The notes under the pieces are model-generated. The model was not told the origin of the DNA. It did no database searches and worked only from the letters and a program-made list of their open reading frames with translations. This document shows, one piece after another, positions 1 through 7,756 of a DNA stretch of 50,754 nt. The first letter of the stretch is position 1; each line of letters starts with the position of its first letter. Both the position numbers and the translations under genes were made by a program. This DNA is from Granulosicoccus sp. (GTDB taxonomy: Bacteria > Pseudomonadota > Gammaproteobacteria > Granulosicoccales > Granulosicoccaceae), in the NCBI GenBank assembly GCA_013002205.1, contig JABDKN010000288.1, positions 1-50,754 of the forward strand, given 5' to 3'.

Positions 1-134
1 GTGATATGTAAAGATTGATTCTGCCAATACACCCGGACAGGTTTTCCAATGTGATTGCTGGCAGTCAACAACCCTCATTTCCACCACAGGTACACTGCCA
101 GCCTGGTGATATTCCTGTTCTCTCCTACCAGCGA

Positions 135-155
135 CAGGAGCAGGAGCAGGAGCAG
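135..155. repeat. short hexamer tandem repeat (caggag, about 3.5 copies)
   Basis: The hexamer caggag is repeated three times and followed by a partial copy, about 90 bases upstream of the SRAP start codon. The first 244 bases hold no other feature I can support. It may be a slippage-prone purine tract with no function. Confidence 0.6.
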
Positions 156-244
156 ACAACGCTCATGACGATCCATCAGGATATCCGTGTCACTATATGG
201 GTGTGAGTGTGAGCACCAGGCTGAATCGACAGGAGAAAACTTCC

Positions 245-913
245 ATGTGTGGAAGAGTCAACGTTTCGGATAACGAAGGGATCAGGGTATTACTCGAGTC
301 GCTGGGTATGACCACCTGGCCTTCGCGTGAACCACGTTTCAATATCGCACCCACACAGACGCTGGACGTGGTCAGGCTGGACGATGAGCTGACGCTGGTG
401 CCGATGAGCTGGGGTATCTCCATGAGCTTGCCGGGCAAGAAGGGCATGGTGACCCGACGCATACAGAATTCGCGAGACGACAAGGTCTGGTCATCCAGAC
501 TTTGGAAGCCACTGATCGAACGCCAGCGGGTACTGGTGCCGGTGAACGGTTTCTATGAATGGAAACGCGAGAATCGTAAACTGGTTGCGGCCTACTACAT
601 CACGCCGGCCAGTGCTGCGGCGATGTTCTTCGCTGGTATCTACAAGGCATCTGCTGATGAATCAGCCAAACCGGAAGTGTCGATCATCACCACCAGCGCC
701 AATGAACGCATGAGTGAGGTGCATGATCGCATGCCCGTCATTCTTCAATCGGATAATGAGGCGATGGCCTGGTTGCAGGAAAATGATCGTTCGACACTGG
801 ACGAACTGATCGTGCCTGCCGGCAATGATGCATTGCAGATTACGCAGGTCAGCAATTACGTCAATAAAAGCAGTAACGAAGGGCCGGAGTGCATCGCTCC
901 GATAGCGGCTTGA
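245..913 (+). CDS. yedK: SRAP-domain abasic-site protein (YedK/HMCES family)
   Basis: Predicted DNA-damage protein of 222 residues that would crosslink covalently to abasic sites in single-stranded DNA. The start is set at the ATG giving Met-Cys-Gly-Arg, because in this family the cysteine exposed after Met removal (Cys2) is the crosslinking nucleophile; a longer reading from 197 would bury it. AGGAGA lies about nine bases upstream. Other family hallmarks are visible: FNIAPTQ (32-38), GFYEW (102-106, with Glu105) and VHDRMP (159-164, with His160). Length is normal for the family. The gene stands alone, convergent with the helicase gene downstream. The fold assignment is secure; the role comes from studied homologues. 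Confidence 0.95.
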   Translation: MCGRVNVSDNEGIRVLLESLGMTTWPSREPRFNIAPTQTLDVVRLDDELTLVPMSWGISMSLPGKKGMVTRRIQNSRDDKVWSSRLWKPLIERQRVLVPVNGFYEWKRENRKLVAAYYITPASAAAMFFAGIYKASADESAKPEVSIITTSANERMSEVHDRMPVILQSDNEAMAWLQENDRSTLDELIVPAGNDALQITQVSNYVNKSSNEGPECIAPIAA

Positions 914-946
914 GCGTTCCCGGGTTTCAACCGTCTGCCTCATTCT

Positions 947-961
947 AGCCTCATTGAGGCT
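947..961. terminator. small hairpin between convergent genes
   Basis: agcctc and gaggct form a six-pair stem with a three-base loop between the ends of the SRAP and helicase genes. There is no T tract, so a terminator role is only a guess from position. Confidence 0.3.
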
Positions 962-1032
962 GGCATTCCGTCACCTACGCGAGCCGCCTTACAACAACCG
1001 ATGATGACTGGTGTTCGGCACAGCTTCCCGGT

Positions 1033-3138
1033 TCACGTCGGCTTGCCCTTGTTCTTCTTGTGGCGATGCCGTTCTTTCTTCTTGGCTTCGCGCCTGAGTG
1101 CATCATTTGCCGGCGCTCCGGAACCATCGGCCGATTTCTCGCGCCTGGACGATCTGCCGCTGCCGCCGGATTTCGTTCGCTTGCCGCTGCCTTTTGCGCT
1201 GACTGTTGCCTTGCGCGTGGCGGAATCTTTACCCTGGGTCCTCTGCGCGTCTCCAGCGGCTGACTCGTCGGACAGTCGGGACATATTCAGTTGCCGTTCA
1301 CACACCCAGACTCGCTTGAGATCCTTGAGTAGAAACTTGGGCATGCCCGAGGGAAGTTCGACGGTGCTGTAATCATCGTGAATGACGATACGGCCGATAA
1401 ACTCGGCATCCAGTCCTGCTTCGTTGGCTATGGCGCCGACCAGGTTTTCCGGTTTGACACCGTGTTGCTCTCCCACCTCGACACGAAAACCTTCCATCTC
1501 CAGAGCGGCATCATTCGCCGCCTTGCGTCTGGCGGCACGCGATTCGGGCGCCACCTGCCTGTCGATTACCGGTCTGGATTCCGCGCCGGATTTGCGGACA
1601 TCGCGACCGGATGCTGCGGATGTATCGACGCCTGGCGGATCTTCCCGCTTGGCGATGTCCTTGCCGCCTGTCTGCTGAGTGTGCCGGTGTCGTGCAGAAC
1701 CGGACGCACTCGACTCGGCAATGTCCTCCGTGCGCAACGATTTCTGCCTGCGTTCATCGACGTCTTTGTCGCGTGCTTTAGCCTTGCGTTTACGACCCTC
1801 GCCCTGGTCGCCTTTGGTGGTGAGTATCAGTGGCTGATCACCAAGGAACATCTTGGCCAGTGCGGCGGCAACACGTTCAGGTGGCGCGTCGTGGTCTCGT
1901 GAGAATTCCTCGACCAGTCGCTGCAGATAGGCCAACTCACCAGTTGCCAGCGTATCGCTGATCTGCTGCTTGAAATCAGCGATACGCTTGTTGTTGACCA
2001 TCTCCACCGTGGGCAACTGCAAGGGTTCGATCCTTTGCCGTGTCGCCCGTTCTATGGCGCTGAGCAGTCGCCGCTCACGCTGGGTCACGAAAAGAATGGC
2101 GTCGCCACTGCGACCGGCTCGACCGGTGCGCCCGATACGATGAACATAGGCTTCCGTGTCATAGGGTATGTCGTAATTGATGACATGACTGATCCGGTCC
2201 ACATCCAGGCCACGCGCCACGACATCGGTGGCGACCAGGATATCCAGCTGTCCGCGCCTGAGTTTATCGACCATCTGTTCGCGCTGCTTCTGTGGCATAT
2301 CACCGTTCATGGCGGCAGCAACGAAACCCCGGGCACTGAGCTTTTCGGCCAGCTCCACAGTGGCGGTGCGCGTGCGCACGAAGACCAGCATGGCTTCGAA
2401 ACTTTCCGCCTCCAGAATGCGTGTCAGTGCATCGAGTTTGTGCAGGCCACTGACCAGCCAGAATCGCTGGCGGATCGTTGCCGCGGTCGTCGTCTTGCCT
2501 TCTATATTGATCTCGACCGGATCTGACAGGTGTCTGGAGGCAATCCGCCTGATGACCGATGGCATGGTGGCCGAGAACAATGCCATCTGGCGCGTCGGTG
2601 GTGTCTGCTCGAGAATCCACTCGACATCATCGATGAAGCCCATGCGCAGCATCTCGTCGGCTTCGTCGAGCACCAGGGTCTGCAGTTTGTCCAGCTTGAG
2701 CGTACCGCGGCGCATGTGGTCCATGATGCGTCCGGGTGTACCGACGACCACATGCACTCCGCGCTTCAGCTGGCGAATCTGGCCCGTGTAGTCCTGCCCA
2801 CCGTAGATGGGCAGGACGCGCAGATTTGTCATCTGGGAGGCGTACCTGGTAAACGCTTCGGAGACTTGTATGGCCAGTTCCCGGGTGGGGGCCAGGATCA
2901 GTGCCTGTACACCGGGTGTGTTCAGATCCAGGCGTGCGAGAATGGGCAGGGCAAAGGCGGCGGTCTTGCCCGTACCAGTGGGTGCATGCCCGAGCAGATC
3001 CCGCCCCTGTATCAATGGCGGGATGGTGCGCGACTGAATCGGTGTCGGTGTCTCGTAACCGACAGATTGCACTGCGCGTAAAATGCCATCGGGCAAATCG
3101 AAGTCTGAGAAGTGCTGAACGACATTGATATCCATCAT
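1033..3138 (-). CDS. deaD: DEAD-box ATP-dependent RNA helicase, CsdA/DeaD type
   Basis: RNA-unwinding ATPase of 701 residues, likely acting in ribosome assembly and mRNA turnover in the cytoplasm. The helicase core shows the Q motif (PTPIQ near 31), motif I APTGTGKT (52-59), PTRELA (84-89), TPGR (134-137), DEAD (158-161), SAT near 190, ARGLDV and HRIGRTGRAG near 335-345. After a charged linker comes a DbpA/CsdA-type RNA-binding domain (roughly 535-610), then a Lys/Arg/Ser-rich disordered tail. The length and tail fit CsdA/DeaD rather than the shorter RhlB, RhlE or DbpA. Two adjacent ATGs are possible starts. It is transcribed alone, divergent from the EVE-domain gene. Confidence 0.95.
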   Translation of the reverse strand: MMDINVVQHFSDFDLPDGILRAVQSVGYETPTPIQSRTIPPLIQGRDLLGHAPTGTGKTAAFALPILARLDLNTPGVQALILAPTRELAIQVSEAFTRYASQMTNLRVLPIYGGQDYTGQIRQLKRGVHVVVGTPGRIMDHMRRGTLKLDKLQTLVLDEADEMLRMGFIDDVEWILEQTPPTRQMALFSATMPSVIRRIASRHLSDPVEINIEGKTTTAATIRQRFWLVSGLHKLDALTRILEAESFEAMLVFVRTRTATVELAEKLSARGFVAAAMNGDMPQKQREQMVDKLRRGQLDILVATDVVARGLDVDRISHVINYDIPYDTEAYVHRIGRTGRAGRSGDAILFVTQRERRLLSAIERATRQRIEPLQLPTVEMVNNKRIADFKQQISDTLATGELAYLQRLVEEFSRDHDAPPERVAAALAKMFLGDQPLILTTKGDQGEGRKRKAKARDKDVDERRQKSLRTEDIAESSASGSARHRHTQQTGGKDIAKREDPPGVDTSAASGRDVRKSGAESRPVIDRQVAPESRAARRKAANDAALEMEGFRVEVGEQHGVKPENLVGAIANEAGLDAEFIGRIVIHDDYSTVELPSGMPKFLLKDLKRVWVCERQLNMSRLSDESAAGDAQRTQGKDSATRKATVSAKGSGKRTKSGGSGRSSRREKSADGSGAPANDALRREAKKKERHRHKKNKGKPT

Positions 3139-3277
3139 GGCATGAGCTTACCGGTTTATCGGTGGCAGCGGTGATGCTGCCGCACGGTTTCCCGAAGTCG
3201 TACCTGCACGCACGGCACAGAACCCTGCCCTGCTATTCTGGCGGCCAGACACACGAATCGACGGATCAGGTGGGTAT

Positions 3278-3739
3278 ATGAATCACTGGCTATTCAAGTC
3301 CGAACCGGACACATTCAGTATCGACGATCTGCAGGCCATGAAAGGTAAAAAGGACCATTGGGACGGCATTCGCAATTACCAGGCAAGAAACCTGATGCGC
3401 GACGAGATGAAAAAGGGTGACCTGGGCTTCTTTTATCATTCAAGCTGCAAAGTTCCGGGCATTGCAGGCATCGTCGAGGTCGTCCGCGAAGCCTACCCGG
3501 ATCACACGGCCCTGGATCCGGAGTCGCGCTACTTTGATCCCAAGGCCACGGCGGACAATCCGCGCTGGGTCATGGTGGATGTAAAGTTCAAGCGCAAATT
3601 CAGAGAGATACTCTCTTTGGAGATGCTGCGCACGGTCAACGGCCTGAGTGACATGGTACTGCTGCAGAAGGGCAGTCGATTGTCCATCCAGCCGGTAAGC
3701 CGCCGGCACTGGAACACGATTCTGAAGCTGGTCGGGTAA
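3278..3739 (+). CDS. EVE-domain protein (possible modified-base reader)
   Basis: Small cytoplasmic protein of 153 residues that is a single EVE domain, of the PUA-like fold. The opening HWLFKSEPDTFS and the stretches WDGIRNYQARN (about 28-38), GDLGFFYHS (47-55) and the following GIAGIVEV are typical of stand-alone bacterial EVE proteins, which are thought to bind modified bases; the actual ligand is unknown. AGGTGGG upstream of the ATG is a good ribosome site. It shares a short divergent intergenic region with the helicase gene. There is no restriction or modification gene nearby, so a defence role is not supported here. Confidence 0.93.
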   Translation: MNHWLFKSEPDTFSIDDLQAMKGKKDHWDGIRNYQARNLMRDEMKKGDLGFFYHSSCKVPGIAGIVEVVREAYPDHTALDPESRYFDPKATADNPRWVMVDVKFKRKFREILSLEMLRTVNGLSDMVLLQKGSRLSIQPVSRRHWNTILKLVG

Positions 3740-3761
3740 ACCTGGATGTGTCCCGGATGTG

Positions 3762-4241
3762 TCACTGCATCCGCAGTAGTTTTTCGAACAGGGCATCGGC
3801 ACTGCGGATATAGCCTGGAATATCCATTCGCCATTTATTGTTGAGCTTGGCGTTGTAATTAAGATACAGCTTGCCATCGTGGATGGTCCATTGATCCGGC
3901 TCTATCTTTACCAGACTCTCCTGGGCGACTCCATAGGCACAGTAGCCACCATACTGGGGTGCGTATTTTTCTGCATCCGCCTTGAACAGTTCAAGGTGTT
4001 CACGCGAGGCAAACTTCCAGGTTGCACCCTGCCACTCGGTGGTGTATTCATCACGGCCTTCAATCGGTTTGCCTTCAGTGAAGTAGGCAACGGTGTCATA
4101 GCCGCGTATAGCGATACCGCTAGGCTGATAGCTGAACAGACCTTTCTTTTCCAGAGTATTGATGCGCTCGGCGCCCCAAGCAGTGCCGAACATGCTGGTA
4201 ATCAGGAATAAGAGGGTAAGGAGTCGCCTGGACTTGCTCAT
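3762..4241 (-). CDS. secreted YHS-domain protein
   Basis: Exported protein of 159 residues. The start is the ATG giving MSKSRRLL, which opens a classic signal peptide with a hydrophobic core ending near GTAWGA (about 18-23); the frame extends upstream but only with implausible sequence. The mature part carries a YHS domain: IRGYDTVAYF, a GAxWKFAS segment, and PEKYAPQYGGYCAYG-like residues (here KYAPQYGGYCAYG). YHS domains are proposed metal-binding modules; the substrate is not known. It is monocistronic and lies tail-to-tail with the EVE gene, 22 bases away. Confidence 0.88.
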   Translation of the reverse strand: MSKSRRLLTLLFLITSMFGTAWGAERINTLEKKGLFSYQPSGIAIRGYDTVAYFTEGKPIEGRDEYTTEWQGATWKFASREHLELFKADAEKYAPQYGGYCAYGVAQESLVKIEPDQWTIHDGKLYLNYNAKLNNKWRMDIPGYIRSADALFEKLLRMQ

Positions 4242-4383
4242 GATGATCGAACCTGTAAACGTCAGGCGCGAGGCCCCGTACTGCAAGGGACTGCGAAAAC
4301 GGTAAAAAGTTTTATTAAACCCCCAGTGCTTGATGGAAATTCGTCTCGGACCGTGTTGAACTCGGCATCGATACCCAGTTGCC

Positions 4384-5592
4384 TCAATTCAAGCGGCGCA
4401 ATTCAATACGTCTGTTGGCGCGACGGCCAGCGGCCTGCTGATTGTCATAGGCAGGCGAGGTTTCACCGTATCCCCGCGCGCGTACCTGATTGGGGCCGAC
4501 GCCGCGCAGCATCAGGTAGTGCCGCACCGCGTCTGCGCGATTCTCCGACAGTCGCTGATTGTGCGCTACACGCCCGGCGTTGTCCGTGTGGGAGCCGAGT
4601 TCATACAGTTTCCCGGGGTCGCGCTGCAGCGCACGCGCCACCCGATCCAGTACGCTGCGTGCGGCCACGTCCAGGTAACTCTGGCCGCTCTGGAAGCGTA
4701 CCCCGTGTAACACGATCAGCGGCTCGGCATCACAACCCAGCTCATCTGACACCTGCCTGGCAGCGAGAGTGTCCGCCTCTTGAACTGCGCCTGCATCGTC
4801 ACCGGAGCCCTGCCGGACCAGGAGGCCCGGGACTGCCTCCGCCGGCAGGCACACATCCCGATAGTCCGGCACTTCATCACCATCTATATCCGCTGAGCAC
4901 CGGTCGGAGGGTTCCAGCGAGGCCAGACAGGTATCCATACCCGAGTCATCGGACTGTGTCAGTGAGAAGCTGATGCTCAGACTGCGCAGATTCCCGCCTG
5001 ACTGCCGGTAGGTGACCAGACGCTGACTGGTCTGCCAGCTGCCGGCTGTCGTTGCCAGCGTTGGTCCAGCCTGCTGCGCGAGCGGGTCCGTCCGTGTGAC
5101 GCTGTCGCTGTCTTCAAAATCAAGCAGGCGGGCATTGGCAGGCAGTAACCAGGTAACCGACCAGTGCAGCTTTCGCAGCTCATCACTCCGTACCGGTTCA
5201 TGTTCGCTATCGACATCGAGTCGGAACACACCGGCTTGAACCTGTGCCAGACCCTTGCCATAGCGATGGCGATAGCGTGTCAGGGCAGTACCACTCCACA
5301 GTGACAGCCGCTGAGGATTGCCTTCGTGTGCCCGGGAAAAGGTCAGCCATTCCGGTCCGGAAAAGCGATTCTCCAGCGAAATACGCTCTGCGGGCAGGTC
5401 CAGGACCAGCAGTTCCCCGTCACTGGACAGCGTGTGCTGCGCAACGTAGCTGCGCCCATTGTCTGCCAGGACGACGAGCAGATCGCTGGAAGAGGCCACC
5501 GCCGGGCGCGTGAACACCATCAGGACCAGCAACAAGCCCGGGCACAACCTGGAACGGTCCACAGCCTCTCGGGCAACGCAGTGATATGACAT
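4384..5592 (-). CDS. OmpA-family cell-envelope protein with a calcium-type repeat
   Basis: Exported protein of 402 residues. A signal peptide (hydrophobic segment about 18-32, GLLLVLMVF) leads into some 200 residues of unrecognised extracellular or periplasmic domain. Near 230-250 is a thrombospondin-type-3-like acidic loop (DIDGDEVPDYRDVC), usually calcium binding. The last ~120 residues are an OmpA C-terminal peptidoglycan-binding domain, with SHTDNAG and RRIELRR matching the Asp and Arg that contact meso-diaminopimelate in this family. It would tether the outer envelope to the wall. It is a single gene, divergent from trpS. The N-terminal domain has no assignment from sight alone. Confidence 0.87.
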   Translation of the reverse strand: MSYHCVAREAVDRSRLCPGLLLVLMVFTRPAVASSSDLLVVLADNGRSYVAQHTLSSDGELLVLDLPAERISLENRFSGPEWLTFSRAHEGNPQRLSLWSGTALTRYRHRYGKGLAQVQAGVFRLDVDSEHEPVRSDELRKLHWSVTWLLPANARLLDFEDSDSVTRTDPLAQQAGPTLATTAGSWQTSQRLVTYRQSGGNLRSLSISFSLTQSDDSGMDTCLASLEPSDRCSADIDGDEVPDYRDVCLPAEAVPGLLVRQGSGDDAGAVQEADTLAARQVSDELGCDAEPLIVLHGVRFQSGQSYLDVAARSVLDRVARALQRDPGKLYELGSHTDNAGRVAHNQRLSENRADAVRHYLMLRGVGPNQVRARGYGETSPAYDNQQAAGRRANRRIELRRLN

Positions 5593-5744
5593 AGGCTCGG
5601 TATTGAGGTCGATGGGTCGTCAACAACCGGTCTGCCGGTCGGTGCCGACCTTGAATTAGCCGGCGCTGAACAATGTTGAGCTTGTTACACTTGGCCCCAC
5701 CGCAGCACCCGCATTGGCGGGTGTAGAGAATAGACCAATTGAGC

Positions 5745-6746
5745 ATGGCGAAACAAACCTGGCTTACCGGTATCACCACATCCGGTACTCCCCACCTGGG
5801 CAACTACGTCGGGGCCATCAGGCCGGCGGTAGAGGCGAGTTCAAACCCGGATCGGGATGGCTTCTACTTCCTGGCTGATTATCACGCCATGATCAAGAAT
5901 CAGGATCCGGCCCTGTTGCGACAATCCAGGCAGGAAATCTCGGCAGCCTGGCTGGCACTGGGTCTGGATACGGAGCGTTCTACCTTCTACCGGCAGTCTG
6001 ATATACCGGAGATCATGGAACTGACGTGGATGCTGACCTGCCTGACAGCCAAGGGACTGATGAATCGTGCGCACGCCTACAAGGCTCTGGTGCAGGAGAA
6101 TATCGACAACAAGGCAGCGGATCCTGATCGTGCGATTACGATGGGCCTGTTCAATTACCCGATCCTGATGTCTGCCGATATTCTGATGTTCAGGGCGACT
6201 CACGTGCCGGTTGGCCGGGATCAGGTTCAGCATCTTGAAATGGCGCGCGACATTGCTCAGCGTTTCAATCATCATTACGGGGACTTGCTGGTGCTGCCGC
6301 AGGCCGTGGTGGACGAACGGGCCTCGGTACTTGCCGGTCTGGACGGTCGCAAGATGAGCAAGAGCTATGGCAACACCATTCCCCTGTTCGAGTCGGCAAA
6401 GAAACTGCGCAAATCGATCATGAAAATCAAGACGAATTCCCAGGAACCGGGCGAACCCAAGGACCCCGAGGGAAATACCGTGTTCGAGATCTTTCGCGCT
6501 TTCGCCACGGAAGAGCAGACCCGGACCATGCGCGATGACTTTGCCGGGGGAATCAGCTGGGGAGATGCCAAGCAGCGACTGTTCGAACTGGTCGACGCTG
6601 TGCTGGAAGAACCCAGGCACCGGTATGACGAGCTCATGGCCAACCCGGAGCGCATCGATCGACAGGTTCGACGGGGTGCCGAGAAAGCCCGCGAGTTGAG
6701 TCAGCCGTATCTGCGAGAATTGCGTCGCGCGGTAGGTGTGGCATGA
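5745..6746 (+). CDS. trpS: tryptophanyl-tRNA synthetase
   Basis: Class I aminoacyl-tRNA synthetase of 333 residues that charges tRNA-Trp with tryptophan using ATP. The HIGH-equivalent is TPHLGN (15-20) and the KMSKS loop is present unchanged at 203-207. The start is the ATG giving MAKQTWLTG; a TTG two codons upstream is possible but less likely. Length is standard. Its last four bases overlap the start of the asparaginase gene (ATGA), so the two are probably co-transcribed and translationally coupled. Confidence 0.97.
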   Translation: MAKQTWLTGITTSGTPHLGNYVGAIRPAVEASSNPDRDGFYFLADYHAMIKNQDPALLRQSRQEISAAWLALGLDTERSTFYRQSDIPEIMELTWMLTCLTAKGLMNRAHAYKALVQENIDNKAADPDRAITMGLFNYPILMSADILMFRATHVPVGRDQVQHLEMARDIAQRFNHHYGDLLVLPQAVVDERASVLAGLDGRKMSKSYGNTIPLFESAKKLRKSIMKIKTNSQEPGEPKDPEGNTVFEIFRAFATEEQTRTMRDDFAGGISWGDAKQRLFELVDAVLEEPRHRYDELMANPERIDRQVRRGAEKARELSQPYLRELRRAVGVA

Positions 6747-7756
6747 ATCCGGTACTGGTCAACCGCTGGCGCGGTAACGCCATCGAGAACCGACACCGTG
6801 GATCGGTAGTGGTGGTCGAGGCATCCGGGCGGGTCTTTGCCGCAATGGGGGACGTCCAGCGTGCCGTTTTCCCGCGATCGGCCATAAAGTTTCTACAGGC
6901 GATTCCATTCGTCGAGTCGGGTGCGGTGGAAACCTACGGCCTGGATGATCGGCACATCGCGCTGGCCTGCGCCTCTCACAATGGCGAGCCGATCCATGCG
7001 GGGCTTGCGCAGGACTGGCTGGAGAGGATCGAGTGCAGCCATGACGATCTGGAATGTGGTGCCGAGTTGCCGCTGCATAAGGCTACGCAGTTCGAACTGA
7101 TGTCACAGGGTCGAGGACCGCAGCGTATCCATCACAATTGCTCCGGCAAGCACCTGGGTTTCCTGTCCACCTGCAAGCAGCATGGCGAACAGGCGGCCAA
7201 CTACCGACTGTATAACCATGCGGCACAGCAGCGCTGGTTCGAGGTGCTGGAGAGCCTGAGCAACACTCGCGTGGCACAGCTGCCGTGGGGTTATGACGGC
7301 TGTGCGATTCCAACCCTGGCCATTCCCCTGCAACGCATTGCGCTGGCGATGGCGCGTTTTGGCGAACTGTCACGCTTCGAAGGCGATCGCCGCGCCGCGA
7401 TCGAGCGCATTCACGCGGCCGTTACCAGTAACCCCTACATGGTGGCTGGCAAGGAGCGACTGTGCACATCACTGATGGAGAGGCTGGCGCCCCAGATACT
7501 GGTGAAAGTCGGTGCCGACGGGGTCTACACCGCGCTCATTCCCGAGCATAAGCTTGGTGTGGCGTTGAAGATCGATGATGGTAACGACTCAGCGGCACGG
7601 GTTGCACTGGGTGCGGTGTTGCAGGCTCTGGGCTTGCTGCCGGTCGAGGAGTTCAGGTTGCTGAGTGAATATTTCCGCCCGTCGGTGACCAATTCACGAG
7701 GCGAGACCGTTGGTCGAATCGAGCCGTCATCCGACTGGGAGTCTCTCAGCGCGTAA
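6743..7756 (+). CDS. type II-like asparaginase (Asparaginase_II family, Rhizobium ReAV type)
   Basis: Predicted L-asparaginase of 337 residues, unrelated to the classic E. coli AnsA/AnsB fold. Family landmarks are clear: RSAIK (45-49), ASHNGEP (77-83), NCSGKH (132-137) and YDGCAIP (184-190). Compared with what I recall of the Rhizobium etli ReAV enzyme, the active Ser/Lys correspond to Ser46/Lys49 and the zinc ligands to Cys133, Lys136 and Cys187, so all key residues seem intact. It would hydrolyse asparagine to aspartate and ammonia in the cytoplasm. It overlaps trpS by four bases and the convergent peptidase gene by eleven bases at its end. Confidence 0.88.
   Translation: MNPVLVNRWRGNAIENRHRGSVVVVEASGRVFAAMGDVQRAVFPRSAIKFLQAIPFVESGAVETYGLDDRHIALACASHNGEPIHAGLAQDWLERIECSHDDLECGAELPLHKATQFELMSQGRGPQRIHHNCSGKHLGFLSTCKQHGEQAANYRLYNHAAQQRWFEVLESLSNTRVAQLPWGYDGCAIPTLAIPLQRIALAMARFGELSRFEGDRRAAIERIHAAVTSNPYMVAGKERLCTSLMERLAPQILVKVGADGVYTALIPEHKLGVALKIDDGNDSAARVALGAVLQALGLLPVEEFRLLSEYFRPSVTNSRGETVGRIEPSSDWESLSA

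Noticed and set aside
15-206. Short plus-strand frame at the window start
   Set aside because: No ribosome site, no motif, and it runs through the caggag repeat; more likely upstream region of the SRAP gene.
3278-3739. EVE-domain gene as part of a defence island
   Set aside because: Neighbours are housekeeping genes; no restriction, methylase or other defence gene is near.
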